DNA of 51,045 nt from Gammaproteobacteria bacterium (GTDB taxonomy: Bacteria; Pseudomonadota; Gammaproteobacteria; Arenicellales; CAJQKF01). The notes beneath the pieces are model-generated. The model searched no databases. It was not told where the DNA came from and was given only the letters and a program-made list of their open reading frames with translations. The DNA lies in NCBI GenBank assembly GCA_030429665.1, contig JAUIEZ010000020.1, positions 1 to 51,045 of the forward strand, in the 5' to 3' direction. Positions 1-8,052 of this stretch are shown one piece after another. A program made the position numbers and the translations under genes. How positions within the stretch are numbered: position 1 is the stretch's first letter; each line of letters opens with the position of its first letter.

Positions 1-1224
1 CCACTCGAGGGGATCCACGGCGTCGCCGCCGCGCCGGATCTCGAAATACACCCCCGTCCTTGCGCGACCGCCGGTGCTACCGGCCTTGGCGATGGTCGTG
101 CCCGCCGCGACGGCGGCTCCGATCGGATAAAGTAACCGACTATTGTATCCGTACAGGCTCATGAAGCCGTTACCGTGATCGATTACCAATAATAAACCAA
201 ATCCGCGAAACCAGCCCGAATACACCACTTGTCCGGCCGACACCGACCGTACGTCGGCGCCAGCGCCGGTTTCGATGACGATACCGCTCGACGGTATTCC
301 CGACAATGCGTCGGGCTCCTTGTAACGGGTAATCACGCGTCCCGATGCCGGCAGTTCGAGGTCGCCCTTGAGGTGGGTCAGGCCGTCCAGGCGGATGCTC
401 GCGGGCGACGGGTCGGGCGGTGCGTCCCGAAGCGCGTCCGACGACCCGGCCGGGGCGATCGACGCTCGCTGCTCGGGCGCCTCCGGCAACGGTCCGGGCG
501 CCTCGCGGCGCAAGCGCTCGATGCCGTCGAGCAACTCGCGAAGCCGCGCCTGCTCCTCGCGCTTGTCGGCCATCAGGGCACTGTCCCTGGCCAGCCGCTC
601 GCGCAGTCGTTCGAGTTGTTCGTTTCGCTCGATCCTTCGCGATTCCAGGGCGGCCACTTTCTCGTCGTGTGCCCGACGCGCCTGCTCGAGTTCGACGCGC
701 CGGTCTGCCAACTCGTTCCGGGCGTTGACGATGGTGTCGATCTCGCCGACCAGCGATTCGATTCGTCGGGTCTGCGCCGCGAGCAGGTGGTCGTAGTAGG
801 TCATCATGCGCTGCACCCGGGACGGATCCTCTCCGTCGAGCAGCACCGAGGCGCGCGCGGTTCGTGACAGGCGATAGCGTGTGCGCAGGGCATCGTCGAG
901 TTCGACGCGCAAGGCCGGCAAGCGCCGTTGCGCTTCGTCGGCCAACGCGTCAAGTTGGTCGATACGCGACATGACCGAATCGATCCGCGCCGCCAGCGCG
1001 TCGCGCTCGGCCGTCATCGCGACGATCGCTTGCTCGGTGTGTCGAAGCGCTTCGCTCGCGGCGTCCTGGCGTGCGCGCGTGGCCTCGATGCCGTCGGCCA
1101 GGGCCTGGACTTCCTCGCGCAACGAGTCGAGTCGCGCCGCCGCCTCTTCCTCGCCGGCCGGCAACGGGCCTGCCGCGAGCAGGGTCGTCAAGCAGAGAAC
1201 CTGCAGGTAACGGACGGTGTGCAT
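1..1224 (-). CDS. envC: EnvC-like murein hydrolase activator (3' end cut by window edge)
   Basis: Reading the minus strand from an ATG at 1224 gives an open frame to the window edge (408 codons). It starts with a signal peptide (MHTVRYLQVLCLTTLLAAG), continues with about 250 residues of Ala/Glu/Arg-rich heptad-like coiled coil, and ends in a LytM (M23-like) domain with VVYSGWFRGFGLLLVIDHGNG and LYGYN. The zinc ligands of active M23 peptidases are missing: YFEIRR stands where HLHFE would be, exactly as in E. coli EnvC. This indicates a non-catalytic activator of periplasmic amidases (AmiA/AmiB type) at the division septum, recruited by FtsEX in the known systems. By comparison with E. coli EnvC only a few C-terminal residues are missing. 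It is divergent from the ArsR gene. EnvC lies near yibN-secB-gpsA in E. coli as well. Confidence 0.9.
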   Translation of the reverse strand, partial: MHTVRYLQVLCLTTLLAAGPLPAGEEEAAARLDSLREEVQALADGIEATRARQDAASEALRHTEQAIVAMTAERDALAARIDSVMSRIDQLDALADEAQRRLPALRVELDDALRTRYRLSRTARASVLLDGEDPSRVQRMMTYYDHLLAAQTRRIESLVGEIDTIVNARNELADRRVELEQARRAHDEKVAALESRRIERNEQLERLRERLARDSALMADKREEQARLRELLDGIERLRREAPGPLPEAPEQRASIAPAGSSDALRDAPPDPSPASIRLDGLTHLKGDLELPASGRVITRYKEPDALSGIPSSGIVIETGAGADVRSVSAGQVVYSGWFRGFGLLLVIDHGNGFMSLYGYNSRLLYPIGAAVAAGTTIAKAGSTGGRARTGVYFEIRRGGDAVDPLEW

Positions 1225-1262
1225 GGGGCGGACGGACGACGGTGGCCTCGGGCGCTGGATCT

Positions 1263-1289
1263 TTGAAGCGAGACGTATTAGTGTATAAT
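1263..1289 (+). promoter_or_regulatory. Candidate promoter for the ArsR gene
   Basis: A perfect TATAAT hexamer lies at 1284-1289 in an AT-rich patch that contrasts with the GC-rich surroundings. The best -35 match, TTGAAG at 1263-1268, is only 15 nt upstream, so the -35 is weak. The start codon follows about 37 nt after the -10. This 101-bp gap also separates the divergent envC gene. Confidence 0.5.
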
Positions 1290-1301
1290 TGATGATTAAT
1301 A

Positions 1302-1317
1302 TTCCATAACCTTGGAA
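1302..1317. promoter_or_regulatory. Possible operator: short inverted repeat TTCCA-N6-TGGAA
   Basis: Arms TTCCA (1302-1306) and TGGAA (1313-1317) flank a 6-nt spacer between the -10 and the ArsR start codon. The position would suit autorepression by the ArsR protein. The right arm overlaps the Shine-Dalgarno region, so the symmetry may be fortuitous. Confidence 0.25.
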
Positions 1318-1325
1318 GGATTCCC

Positions 1326-1682
1326 ATGACCCAGGGCGAGGCCGTAACACAACCGGAAGAGTGCACCGAATTCGTCGAGTCCCTGCTCGCGGACGAGGCC
1401 GACATCTACATGGCGTCACGCGCGCTCAAGGCCATGGGCCACCCGTTGCGGTTGAAAATACTCTGTATCCTGGCCAGCATGAAGGAAACCAGTGTCCAGG
1501 ATCTGGTCGATATCGTCGGCACGTCCCAGAGTAATATCTCGCAACACCTTTCCATCTTGCGTGACAAGGGTATACTCGCGTCCCGCAAGGATGCGAACAA
1601 GGTGTATTATCGGATCGGCGATGACAAGATCCTGACCCTGATGGGTACCATGAAGGAAACTTTCTGCGCCAGTCAAGGGTAG
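1326..1682 (+). CDS. ArsR-family regulator, SqrR/BigR-like cysteine pattern
   Basis: This 118-residue protein has an ArsR/SmtB winged-helix fold, with a recognition helix around TSQSNISQHLSILRDKG (residues 66-82) and a beta-wing ending VYYRI. Cysteines sit at 13, 47 (RLKILC) and 114 (ETFC). In the SqrR/BigR subgroup two cysteines at equivalent places (41/107 and 42/108) form a polysulfide bond and release DNA. The spacing here is 67 rather than 66 residues, so the match is close but not exact. The classical ArsR metal box is not apparent. Shine-Dalgarno GGAAGG lies at 1314-1319. A rhodanese gene follows, which fits control by reactive sulfur species; the sensing function is inferred. Another sensing chemistry cannot be excluded. 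Confidence 0.85.
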   Translation: MTQGEAVTQPEECTEFVESLLADEADIYMASRALKAMGHPLRLKILCILASMKETSVQDLVDIVGTSQSNISQHLSILRDKGILASRKDANKVYYRIGDDKILTLMGTMKETFCASQG

Positions 1683-1711
1683 GAGTTCGCCCGGGCGCGT
1701 CACCACCTATC

Positions 1712-1745
1712 AAGCCTTGTCCGGCGCGCGTGGCCGGTGAGGCTT
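1712..1745 (+). terminator. Stem-loop after the ArsR gene, terminator-like
   Basis: The arms AAGCCT (1712-1717) and AGGCTT (1740-1745) are continued inward by CCGGC (1721-1725) and GCCGG (1733-1737). A T-rich but interrupted tail (TTCTGTTGT) follows. It could partly end the ArsR transcript before the rhodanese gene. Confidence 0.5.
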
Positions 1746-1773
1746 TCTGTTGTCCTGCACGAGAACCCGAGCC

Positions 1774-2196
1774 GTGGAGATCGAATTCGTCACTCAGAAC
1801 TGGCACCTTTTCCTGGCGCTGGTCGTCATCGTTTTTCTATTGTCCTGGGACTCCGCGAGGCGGCGTTTCAGCGGCGTCAAGGGCGTGACCGCCACCGAGC
1901 TGCCCCAGCTTCTCAATCACGAGGACGCCGCGGTGATCGATATCCGCGAGTCGGGCGAGTTTCGCAAGGGGCATATCGCCGGTGCCCTCAACATCCCGTT
2001 GAACCAGATCGCCGACAACGCCACAAAGTTGAACCGATTCAAAAAGTCGGGCGTACCGCTCGTGGTCGCCTGCCAGAGCGGCGTTCGCGCCGGCAAGGGT
2101 GCCGCCGAACTGCGCAAGCTCGAGTTCGAGAAGGTCTATACCCTGACCGGCGGACTGCAGGCCTGGCAGAAAGAGAACCTACCATTGGAAAAATGA
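1774..2196 (+). CDS. yibN: Membrane-anchored single-domain rhodanese (YibN-like)
   Basis: This is a sulfurtransferase-type protein of about 140 residues. An N-terminal hydrophobic helix (WHLFLALVVIVFLLSW) anchors it to the inner membrane. A rhodanese domain follows, with VIDIRESGEFRKGHI, the active-site loop VVACQSGVRAG carrying the nucleophilic Cys, and LTGGLQAW near the end. GTG at 1774 is chosen because the upstream in-frame TTG at 1750 would add an unlikely leader and lies inside the presumed hairpin tail. It precedes secB by 4 nt, as yibN-(grxC)-secB does in enterobacteria, except that grxC is absent here. Rhodaneses move sulfane sulfur, which matches the possible persulfide-sensing regulator upstream; the exact substrate is unknown. 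Confidence 0.88.
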   Translation: MEIEFVTQNWHLFLALVVIVFLLSWDSARRRFSGVKGVTATELPQLLNHEDAAVIDIRESGEFRKGHIAGALNIPLNQIADNATKLNRFKKSGVPLVVACQSGVRAGKGAAELRKLEFEKVYTLTGGLQAWQKENLPLEK

Positions 2197-2200
2197 TCCC

Positions 2201-2704
2201 ATGACAGACGAGCAACCCGTCAAGACCAACGGTCAGGGCAACGACGACGGCAGTCAACCGGCGCCTCCCGCGTTCGAACTGGAAAAGATCTATCTCAAGG
2301 ACGTGTCCTTCGAGTCTCCCGCGAGCCCGCGGATATTTCTGCAGAAGGACTATAGTCCCGATATCAACATCGACCTCGAAATTCACCGCACGGTGCTGGA
2401 CGCGGCCAACGGCTACCACGAGGTCGTGCTCAATATCGAGGTAAAGGCGATGGTCGGCGACGCCGCCGCGTTCCTGATCGCCGTTCAGCAGGCCGGCATT
2501 TTTCGCGTGCGCAACTTCACCGAGGACCAGATGCCCATCATGCTCGAGGTCGCCGCACCCAACACGCTGCTGCCCTTCGCACGCGAGGCCATCGCCGACT
2601 TGTCGACGCGCGGCGGTTTTCCCCAGCTGCTCATCCAGCCGGTGAATTTCGAAGTGCTGTTGAAAAACAAGATTCGCCGCGAGCAGACCAAGGCCGCGGG
2701 CTGA
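2201..2704 (+). CDS. secB: SecB export chaperone
   Basis: At 167 residues this is the usual SecB length. Recognisable segments are FELEKIYLKDVSFESP near residue 25, EVVLNIEVKA, and LLPFAREAIADLSTRGGFPQL, the last with the conserved Pro-Phe-Ala-Arg stretch. SecB is a cytosolic homotetramer that keeps precursor proteins unfolded and delivers them to SecA. The acidic, low-complexity N-terminus (about 24 residues) is longer than in E. coli. The gene sits 4 nt after the rhodanese gene and 10 nt before gpsA, the conserved gammaproteobacterial order. Confidence 0.97.
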   Translation: MTDEQPVKTNGQGNDDGSQPAPPAFELEKIYLKDVSFESPASPRIFLQKDYSPDINIDLEIHRTVLDAANGYHEVVLNIEVKAMVGDAAAFLIAVQQAGIFRVRNFTEDQMPIMLEVAAPNTLLPFAREAIADLSTRGGFPQLLIQPVNFEVLLKNKIRREQTKAAG

Positions 2705-2714
2705 CCGCTGTCCG

Positions 2715-3731
2715 ATGGCCGGCGCCGGCGGGGAAACAGCGCCAACGGTCGCGGTAATCGGCGCGGGGAGCTGGGGGACCGCTCTCGCGCTAGTCCTGGC
2801 GCGAAACGGCTACGCGGTCAGGCTGTGGGGTCGCGACGCCGACGCCATGGCGCGCCTCGCCGGCGAGCGGGAGAATCGCCGCTACCTGCCGGGCGTCGCG
2901 CTGCCCGATGCCATAGCGCCCACTGCTGATTTCGACCGCGCCGTGGCCGGTGCCGAGCGCCTGCTGGCAGTCCTTCCCAGTCATTCGTTTCCTTCCATGC
3001 TCGAACGGATTGGCCGGGTCCGGGCGGCCGGCGCCACGCTCGTCTGGGGCACCAAGGGTCTCGCCCCGCGCGGCGGCCGGTTGCTCAGCGACGTCGCGCG
3101 CGAAATCCTCGGCGAGACCATACGCCTGGCAGTGATATCCGGACCCAGCTTCGCCGGCGAGGTGGCGCGTTCCCTGCCCGCGGCGCTGACCGTGGCCGCG
3201 GAGGAACTGGCCACGGCGGAGGAAGTCGCCGGATGGTTCCGCAGCGATAGGATGCGCATCTACACCAGCGACGATCTCGCCGGCGTGCAGCTTGGCGGCG
3301 CGATCAAGAACGTCATGGCCATCGCCACCGGCATTGCCGACGGACTCGGTCTCGGCGCCAACAGCCGCGCCGCGCTGATCACCCGGGGGTTGGCGGAGAT
3401 GACCCGGCTGGGCCGGGCGTTCGGGGGCCGTATCGAGACGTTCATGGGGCTGACCGGTGTCGGCGACCTCATTCTCACCTGCACCGACGACCAATCGCGA
3501 AACCGCCGCGTGGGGCTGGGGCTCGGGCGCGGGGATTCGCTCGATGCGGTCAAGGCTGCCATCGGCCAGGAGGTCGAAGGCGTTGACGCCACTCGCGAAT
3601 TGTACCGCCGAAGCCGCGAACTGGGCGTGGAGATGCCCATTACCACTGAAGTCTACCGCGTGCTTTTCGAGGGCCGCGCGCCTACCGACGCGGTGCGGGC
3701 GCTGCTTACCCGGGATCCCGCGCGGGAATGA
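2715..3731 (+). CDS. gpsA: NAD(P)-dependent glycerol-3-phosphate dehydrogenase
   Basis: This 338-residue enzyme reduces dihydroxyacetone phosphate to sn-glycerol-3-phosphate for phospholipid synthesis. The Rossmann motif VIGAGSWGTALA is at residues 14-25. Further family signatures are WGTKGL, ISGPSFAGEVA, GGAIKNVMAIATG with the catalytic Lys, and TGVGDLILTCT. The length is normal. Its stop overlaps the start of the tatD-like gene (ATGA), so the two are probably translationally coupled. Confidence 0.97.
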   Translation: MAGAGGETAPTVAVIGAGSWGTALALVLARNGYAVRLWGRDADAMARLAGERENRRYLPGVALPDAIAPTADFDRAVAGAERLLAVLPSHSFPSMLERIGRVRAAGATLVWGTKGLAPRGGRLLSDVAREILGETIRLAVISGPSFAGEVARSLPAALTVAAEELATAEEVAGWFRSDRMRIYTSDDLAGVQLGGAIKNVMAIATGIADGLGLGANSRAALITRGLAEMTRLGRAFGGRIETFMGLTGVGDLILTCTDDQSRNRRVGLGLGRGDSLDAVKAAIGQEVEGVDATRELYRRSRELGVEMPITTEVYRVLFEGRAPTDAVRALLTRDPARE

Positions 3732-4552
3732 TGCCGGCCGCGATCATCGATACTCACTGCCATCTCGACGTCTCCGAGTTCGACGCCGACCGCGACGCGG
3801 TCATGGCGCGCGCGCTCCTCGCCGGCGTTTCCGATATCGTCGTGCCGGCCATTCGTCGCGCGAGCTGGAACGCGTTGCTCGACTTCTGCGCATCGCGGTC
3901 CTGCCTGCACCCGGCGCTGGGCCTGCACCCGGTCTATCTCGTGGAACATCGCGACGAGGATATTCCTGCCCTTGATGCAGCGCTCGCCGCCCGCCGTCCC
4001 GTGGCGGTCGGCGAGATCGGGCTCGACTACTACCTTCGCGACCTGGACCGGAAACGCCAGAGGGCGCTGTGCGGCGCTCAACTGGACCTCGCCGTGCGCC
4101 ACGACCTGCCGGTGATCCTGCACGTGCGCAAGGCCCACGACGACATGCTCGCGATGTTGCGCGAGCGTTCCGTCACGGGTGGCATCGTGCATGCCTTCAA
4201 CGGCAGCGAGCAGCACGGCCTGAAGTACGCGGAACTTGGTTTCGCGCTCGGCTTCGGCGGCATGCTGACCTTCGAGCGCTCGCGCAAGCTGCGCAACCTC
4301 GCGGCGGCGTTGCCGTTAAACGCGCTGGTACTCGAAACCGACGCCCCGGACATGACGCCCGCGGCTCATCGTGGCCGTCGCAACAGCCCCGAGTACCTGC
4401 CCGAATGCCTGGCGGCGCTGGCCGAAGTCCGGGGGATGCCGGTCGAGGAGGTGGCGCGCGCCACCAGCGACAACGCGATCGCCGCACTTAACCTGCAGCG
4501 AGCGACGAAGCCGTCTCCGGGAGGCGAGGGAGCCGCCGGGAACGCGCGGTAG
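3728..4552 (+). CDS. tatD: TatD-family metal-dependent DNase
   Basis: This 274-residue amidohydrolase-fold protein has the TatD metal-binding motifs: IDTHCHLD near the N-terminus, LGLHPVY, VGEIGLDYY, VILHVRKAHDDML, VHAFNGS and LETDAPDMTP. TatD/YcfH/YjjV proteins are Mg-dependent 3'-5' exonucleases or deoxyribonucleases; which subgroup this belongs to cannot be told by eye. Two adjacent ATGs (3728 and 3731) are possible starts; the first overlaps the gpsA stop by 4 nt. The last 18 or so residues (Pro/Gly/Arg-rich) extend beyond the usual end and look unstructured. Confidence 0.93.
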   Translation: MMPAAIIDTHCHLDVSEFDADRDAVMARALLAGVSDIVVPAIRRASWNALLDFCASRSCLHPALGLHPVYLVEHRDEDIPALDAALAARRPVAVGEIGLDYYLRDLDRKRQRALCGAQLDLAVRHDLPVILHVRKAHDDMLAMLRERSVTGGIVHAFNGSEQHGLKYAELGFALGFGGMLTFERSRKLRNLAAALPLNALVLETDAPDMTPAAHRGRRNSPEYLPECLAALAEVRGMPVEEVARATSDNAIAALNLQRATKPSPGGEGAAGNAR

Positions 4553-5155
4553 GCGCTTACCTGCGGGTGACGGCGGCAGCGAGCCGGGAAAACCGGGTGG
4601 ATCGACCTGCCGCCGGACACGGACGAATTCGAGGGGCAGTGGATTCCACGGGCTGTTCGTCGCCGGGGCATGCGCACGGCCAATCCGGTCGATTGACGCC
4701 GGCGCACGATCGCTGGTCGTCGATCGGGACGTCATGACCGGCGCCCAACCTGCCACGTACGCGTCGCGCTCGTGCGTGTCGCGACCGCGACCCACCGCAC
4801 GTTGTCCAAGCCTACACGCCGACGCGCCACGTGACGTGGCGCGGAACGAACTGACCGACATCATACCGCATGAGGCGACGCCATGGTCATCGCCCGCGCA
4901 ATCGATGACCGTCGGTTGAATTTCGCGATGCAGCATGACGAACGGCGAAACAAGTGCAATACTCGGTCGACTGATGAAGCTATTTCCTATACGTCAGATG
5001 GCCGTCGGAGGAGTGAAATCGCGCGATCGATCCGAATGTGAAATCGCGGCGGTCAGGCGGCGTTTTGCGCGAGAAACGTCGTTGGAGCGTCGCGTTGCGG
5101 ACGAGCGTGCGTCGGGCTCGAAGACGAGATTGAAAATCGATTGAGAGAGGCCGCA
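4553..5155. other. 603-bp gap without a convincing gene
   Basis: Open frames here (for example 4371-4919 and 4935-5144 on the plus strand) have arginine-rich, family-less translations and no good ribosome binding site. They are taken as noncoding. The region holds a perfect inverted repeat at 4823-4843. Near the decarboxylase start it has two copies of GAAATCGCG (about 5015 and 5039). It presumably contains the promoter of the accessory operon at 5156, but no clear -35/-10 pair was found. Confidence 0.6.
4823..4843. repeat. Perfect 10-bp inverted repeat with 1-nt centre
   Basis: The arms are CGCGCCACGT (4823-4832) and ACGTGGCGCG (4834-4843) around a single G. It lies 270 bp after tatD and about 310 bp before the decarboxylase gene. 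The tight symmetry is more like a protein-binding operator than a terminator, since no T-run follows. The binding protein is unknown. Confidence 0.6.
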
Positions 5156-8020
5156 ATGTCCGAGAATCCCAAGGAGTTGCTCAGGAAGTCGCTGGACTTT
5201 TATCACAGCGCCACGCAGTTGAGGTTCGATACGTGGCACCGCCTCGAGCACTACGCGTCCCAACTCAGCGACCGCTCGGCGCGCAAGGCCGACATCGCCC
5301 GCTTCCGCAAGGCTGCACAGGAAGCCATGGCGATTCTCGAGACCATCGAGTACTACACCGCGTTCCCGTCCCGCGAGGATTTCCGGTTTCTGAGGAAGGT
5401 GTTCGAGCGCGAGGACTACGCGACTTTTACCAGGATGGTCGAACGCCTCATTCGCGCATTGACCAGCCACTCCTATCGTCGTTCCACGTTCTCTTCCATT
5501 CAGCGCCTGGCACAGGGCGACGAGGATCCCATCGCCACGGGCGAGGAGGAATCGATCGAGGACGATGCCACGCAGGCCAAGCCGTACTTCGAGGTCTTGT
5601 TCGTCGAAGAGATGACGGTCGCGGAGGAGCGCAAGTTGCGCGCGGGCCTGCGCAGCATGCGCCGCGCCGAGGACCGCTTCATCTACGAGGTGATCTCGGT
5701 GCCCTCGTTCGAGGATGCCTTGATCGCCATTCTGTTCAACTACAACATCCAGGCCTGCGTGATCCGCTACGGCTTCCCGTTCAAGTCGAGCAATCACCTG
5801 GAAATCCTGCAGCGTTACCTCGCCGGCATCAACGAGTCGGACGCCGAGGAACATCCCGATACCGATCGAGGTCCGTTGCTCGGCGCGATCATGGCCGACC
5901 TGCGTCCGGAATTGGACCTGTATCTCGTCACCGATGTCGCGGTCGAGGAAATCGCCGCGACCATCACGGAGAAATTCCGCCGCATCTTCTACCGCCAGGA
6001 AGATTACCTGGAGCTGCACCTGGCGATACTTCGCGGCATTCATTCGCGATACCAGACGCCGTTTTTTACCGCACTGAAGGACTACAGCCGCAAGCCGACG
6101 GGCGTGTTCCACGCCATGCCGATCTCGCGCGGCAAGTCGCTGACCAAGTCAAAATGGATTCGCGACATGATGCAGTTTTACGGCATGAACGTGTTCCTCG
6201 CCGAAACGTCGGCGACCTCGGGTGGGCTCGATTCGCTACTGCAGCCGCACGGGCCGCTGAAGAAGGCCCAGGAACTTGCGGCGCGCGCCTTCGGCGCCCG
6301 CCGCACGTTCTTCGCCACCAACGGCACGTCGACGTCGAACAAGATCGTGGTGCAGGCGCTGATCAAGCCCGGCGACATCGTGCTGATAGACCGCGACTGT
6401 CACAAGTCGCATCACTACGGCCTGGTGCTGGCCGGCGCGCTGGTGTCGTACCTGGATTCCTATCCGCTCGACGACTACTCGATGTACGGCGCCGTGCCGC
6501 TGTCGGAGATCAAGCACCGCCTGCTCCAGTATCGCCGGGAGGGGCTGCTCGATCGCGTGCGCATGCTGCTGTTGACCAACTGTACCTTCGACGGCGTGGT
6601 CTACAACGTCGAACAGGTGATGCAGGAATGCCTGGCCATCAAGCCGGATCTCATCTTCCTGTGGGACGAGGCCTGGTTCGCCTTCGCCGGTTTTCACCCG
6701 ACTTATCGCAAGCGTACGTCGATGCACTGCGCTCGCGTGCTGGAGACACGCTACCGAAGCGAGGAGTACCGGTCGGCGTACAAGGAATTCAAAAAGACCC
6801 TCAAGAAGCTCGAGTCGAAGGACGACGACGAGGCATGGGTAAATACGCCGCTCATGCCCGACCCGGACCGGGTCCGCATTCGCGTTTACGCTACCCAGTC
6901 CACGCACAAGACGCTCACCTCGCTCAGGCAGGGATCGATGATCCACGTCTACGACCAGGATTTTCGCCACAAGGCGGACGAGTCCTTTTCCGAGGCGTTC
7001 ATGACGCACACCTCGACCTCGCCCAATTACCAGATCCTTGCCTCGCTGGACGTCGGGCGCCGGCAGGTGGAGCTGGAGGGTTACGAGCTGGTGCAGAAGC
7101 AGCTCGACCTCGCCATGGCGTTGCGCGAACGCATCTCCTCCCACGAACTGCTGAGCCGCTATTTCAGCGTCCTGGTGGCCGGCGACATGGTGCCCGAAAA
7201 ATACCGTGACAGCGGCATCGATTCGTACTTCGATCCGAAGACCGGATGGCGAAACCTGAACATGGAGGAGGCCTGGGCCAAGGACGATTTCGTCGTCGAT
7301 CCCACGCGCATCACCTTGCATATCGGCAGAACAGGCATCGACGGCGACACGTTCAAGAACCGCTACCTGATGGAGCGCTACGGCATCCAGATCAACAAGA
7401 CCTCACGCAACACCGTGCTGTTCATGACCAATATCGGCACCACGCGGAGCTCGGTCGCGTACCTGATCGGGGTGCTGGTGAAGATTGCCAACGATATCCA
7501 GCGCGAGTGGAACGACAGCAGTCCGCGCGAACGGCGCGCGTTCGAGGCGCGCGTGCGTTCGCTCACTACCGACTTGCCGCCGCTGCCCGACTTCAGCCGG
7601 TTTCACCCCGTGTTTTCCACCGCTGGCAGCGCCACGACGCCTGAGGGCGATGTGCGCATGGCCTATTTCCTGTCCTACGACGAGCGATTCTGCGACTACC
7701 TGCGGATAGACGACCGGTTCATCGACGACGAGTTGGCCGAGGGTCGCGAGATCGTATCGGCGGGTTTCGTGATTCCCTATCCGCCAGGTTTTCCAATCCT
7801 GGTGCCCGGCCAGGTGCTCAGCAAGGAGATTCTGGAGTTCATGCGGGCGCTGGACGTGAAGGAGATCCACGGCTACCGCGCCGATGTGGGATTGCGCGTA
7901 TTTCGCGAGGAGGCGCTGGTTTCGGTGCGGCAGGCGCCATCGCGCGTGACCGTAGCCGACATTGCCGCGGAAATGGTGCCGGCAGTCGAGGAAATGCAAG
8001 ACGATTCCGACGTGGCCTGA
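5156..8020 (+). CDS. Large Orn/Lys/Arg decarboxylase-like PLP enzyme
   Basis: This 954-residue protein belongs to the fold-type I PLP family of basic amino-acid decarboxylases. Roughly residues 300-700 form the PLP domain: FFATNGTSTSNKIV, DRDCHKSHHYG, FLWDEAWFAF with the cofactor-binding Asp504, and the Schiff-base Lys585 in TQSTHKTLTS. The C-terminal part (YPPGFPILVPG) matches the family's C-terminal domain. Canonical members have about 710-760 residues; here some 150-200 extra N-terminal residues form a charged helical region with an acidic linker. The start at 5156 has AGAGAGG 5 nt upstream; an earlier in-frame start at 5141 lacks one. It is the first gene of a five-gene run with amide-forming and amide-cleaving enzymes. 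The likely reaction is decarboxylation of arginine, ornithine or lysine to a polyamine; the substrate cannot be decided. Confidence 0.85.
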   Translation: MSENPKELLRKSLDFYHSATQLRFDTWHRLEHYASQLSDRSARKADIARFRKAAQEAMAILETIEYYTAFPSREDFRFLRKVFEREDYATFTRMVERLIRALTSHSYRRSTFSSIQRLAQGDEDPIATGEEESIEDDATQAKPYFEVLFVEEMTVAEERKLRAGLRSMRRAEDRFIYEVISVPSFEDALIAILFNYNIQACVIRYGFPFKSSNHLEILQRYLAGINESDAEEHPDTDRGPLLGAIMADLRPELDLYLVTDVAVEEIAATITEKFRRIFYRQEDYLELHLAILRGIHSRYQTPFFTALKDYSRKPTGVFHAMPISRGKSLTKSKWIRDMMQFYGMNVFLAETSATSGGLDSLLQPHGPLKKAQELAARAFGARRTFFATNGTSTSNKIVVQALIKPGDIVLIDRDCHKSHHYGLVLAGALVSYLDSYPLDDYSMYGAVPLSEIKHRLLQYRREGLLDRVRMLLLTNCTFDGVVYNVEQVMQECLAIKPDLIFLWDEAWFAFAGFHPTYRKRTSMHCARVLETRYRSEEYRSAYKEFKKTLKKLESKDDDEAWVNTPLMPDPDRVRIRVYATQSTHKTLTSLRQGSMIHVYDQDFRHKADESFSEAFMTHTSTSPNYQILASLDVGRRQVELEGYELVQKQLDLAMALRERISSHELLSRYFSVLVAGDMVPEKYRDSGIDSYFDPKTGWRNLNMEEAWAKDDFVVDPTRITLHIGRTGIDGDTFKNRYLMERYGIQINKTSRNTVLFMTNIGTTRSSVAYLIGVLVKIANDIQREWNDSSPRERRAFEARVRSLTTDLPPLPDFSRFHPVFSTAGSATTPEGDVRMAYFLSYDERFCDYLRIDDRFIDDELAEGREIVSAGFVIPYPPGFPILVPGQVLSKEILEFMRALDVKEIHGYRADVGLRVFREEALVSVRQAPSRVTVADIAAEMVPAVEEMQDDSDVA

Positions 8021-8052
8021 TTGAGGGGCCGCCCATTCCGAGGAGGATATTT

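Noticed and set aside
4371..5144. Possible small genes in the gap after tatD
   Set aside because: Arg/Ser/Pro-rich translations, no good ribosome binding sites and no family resemblance.
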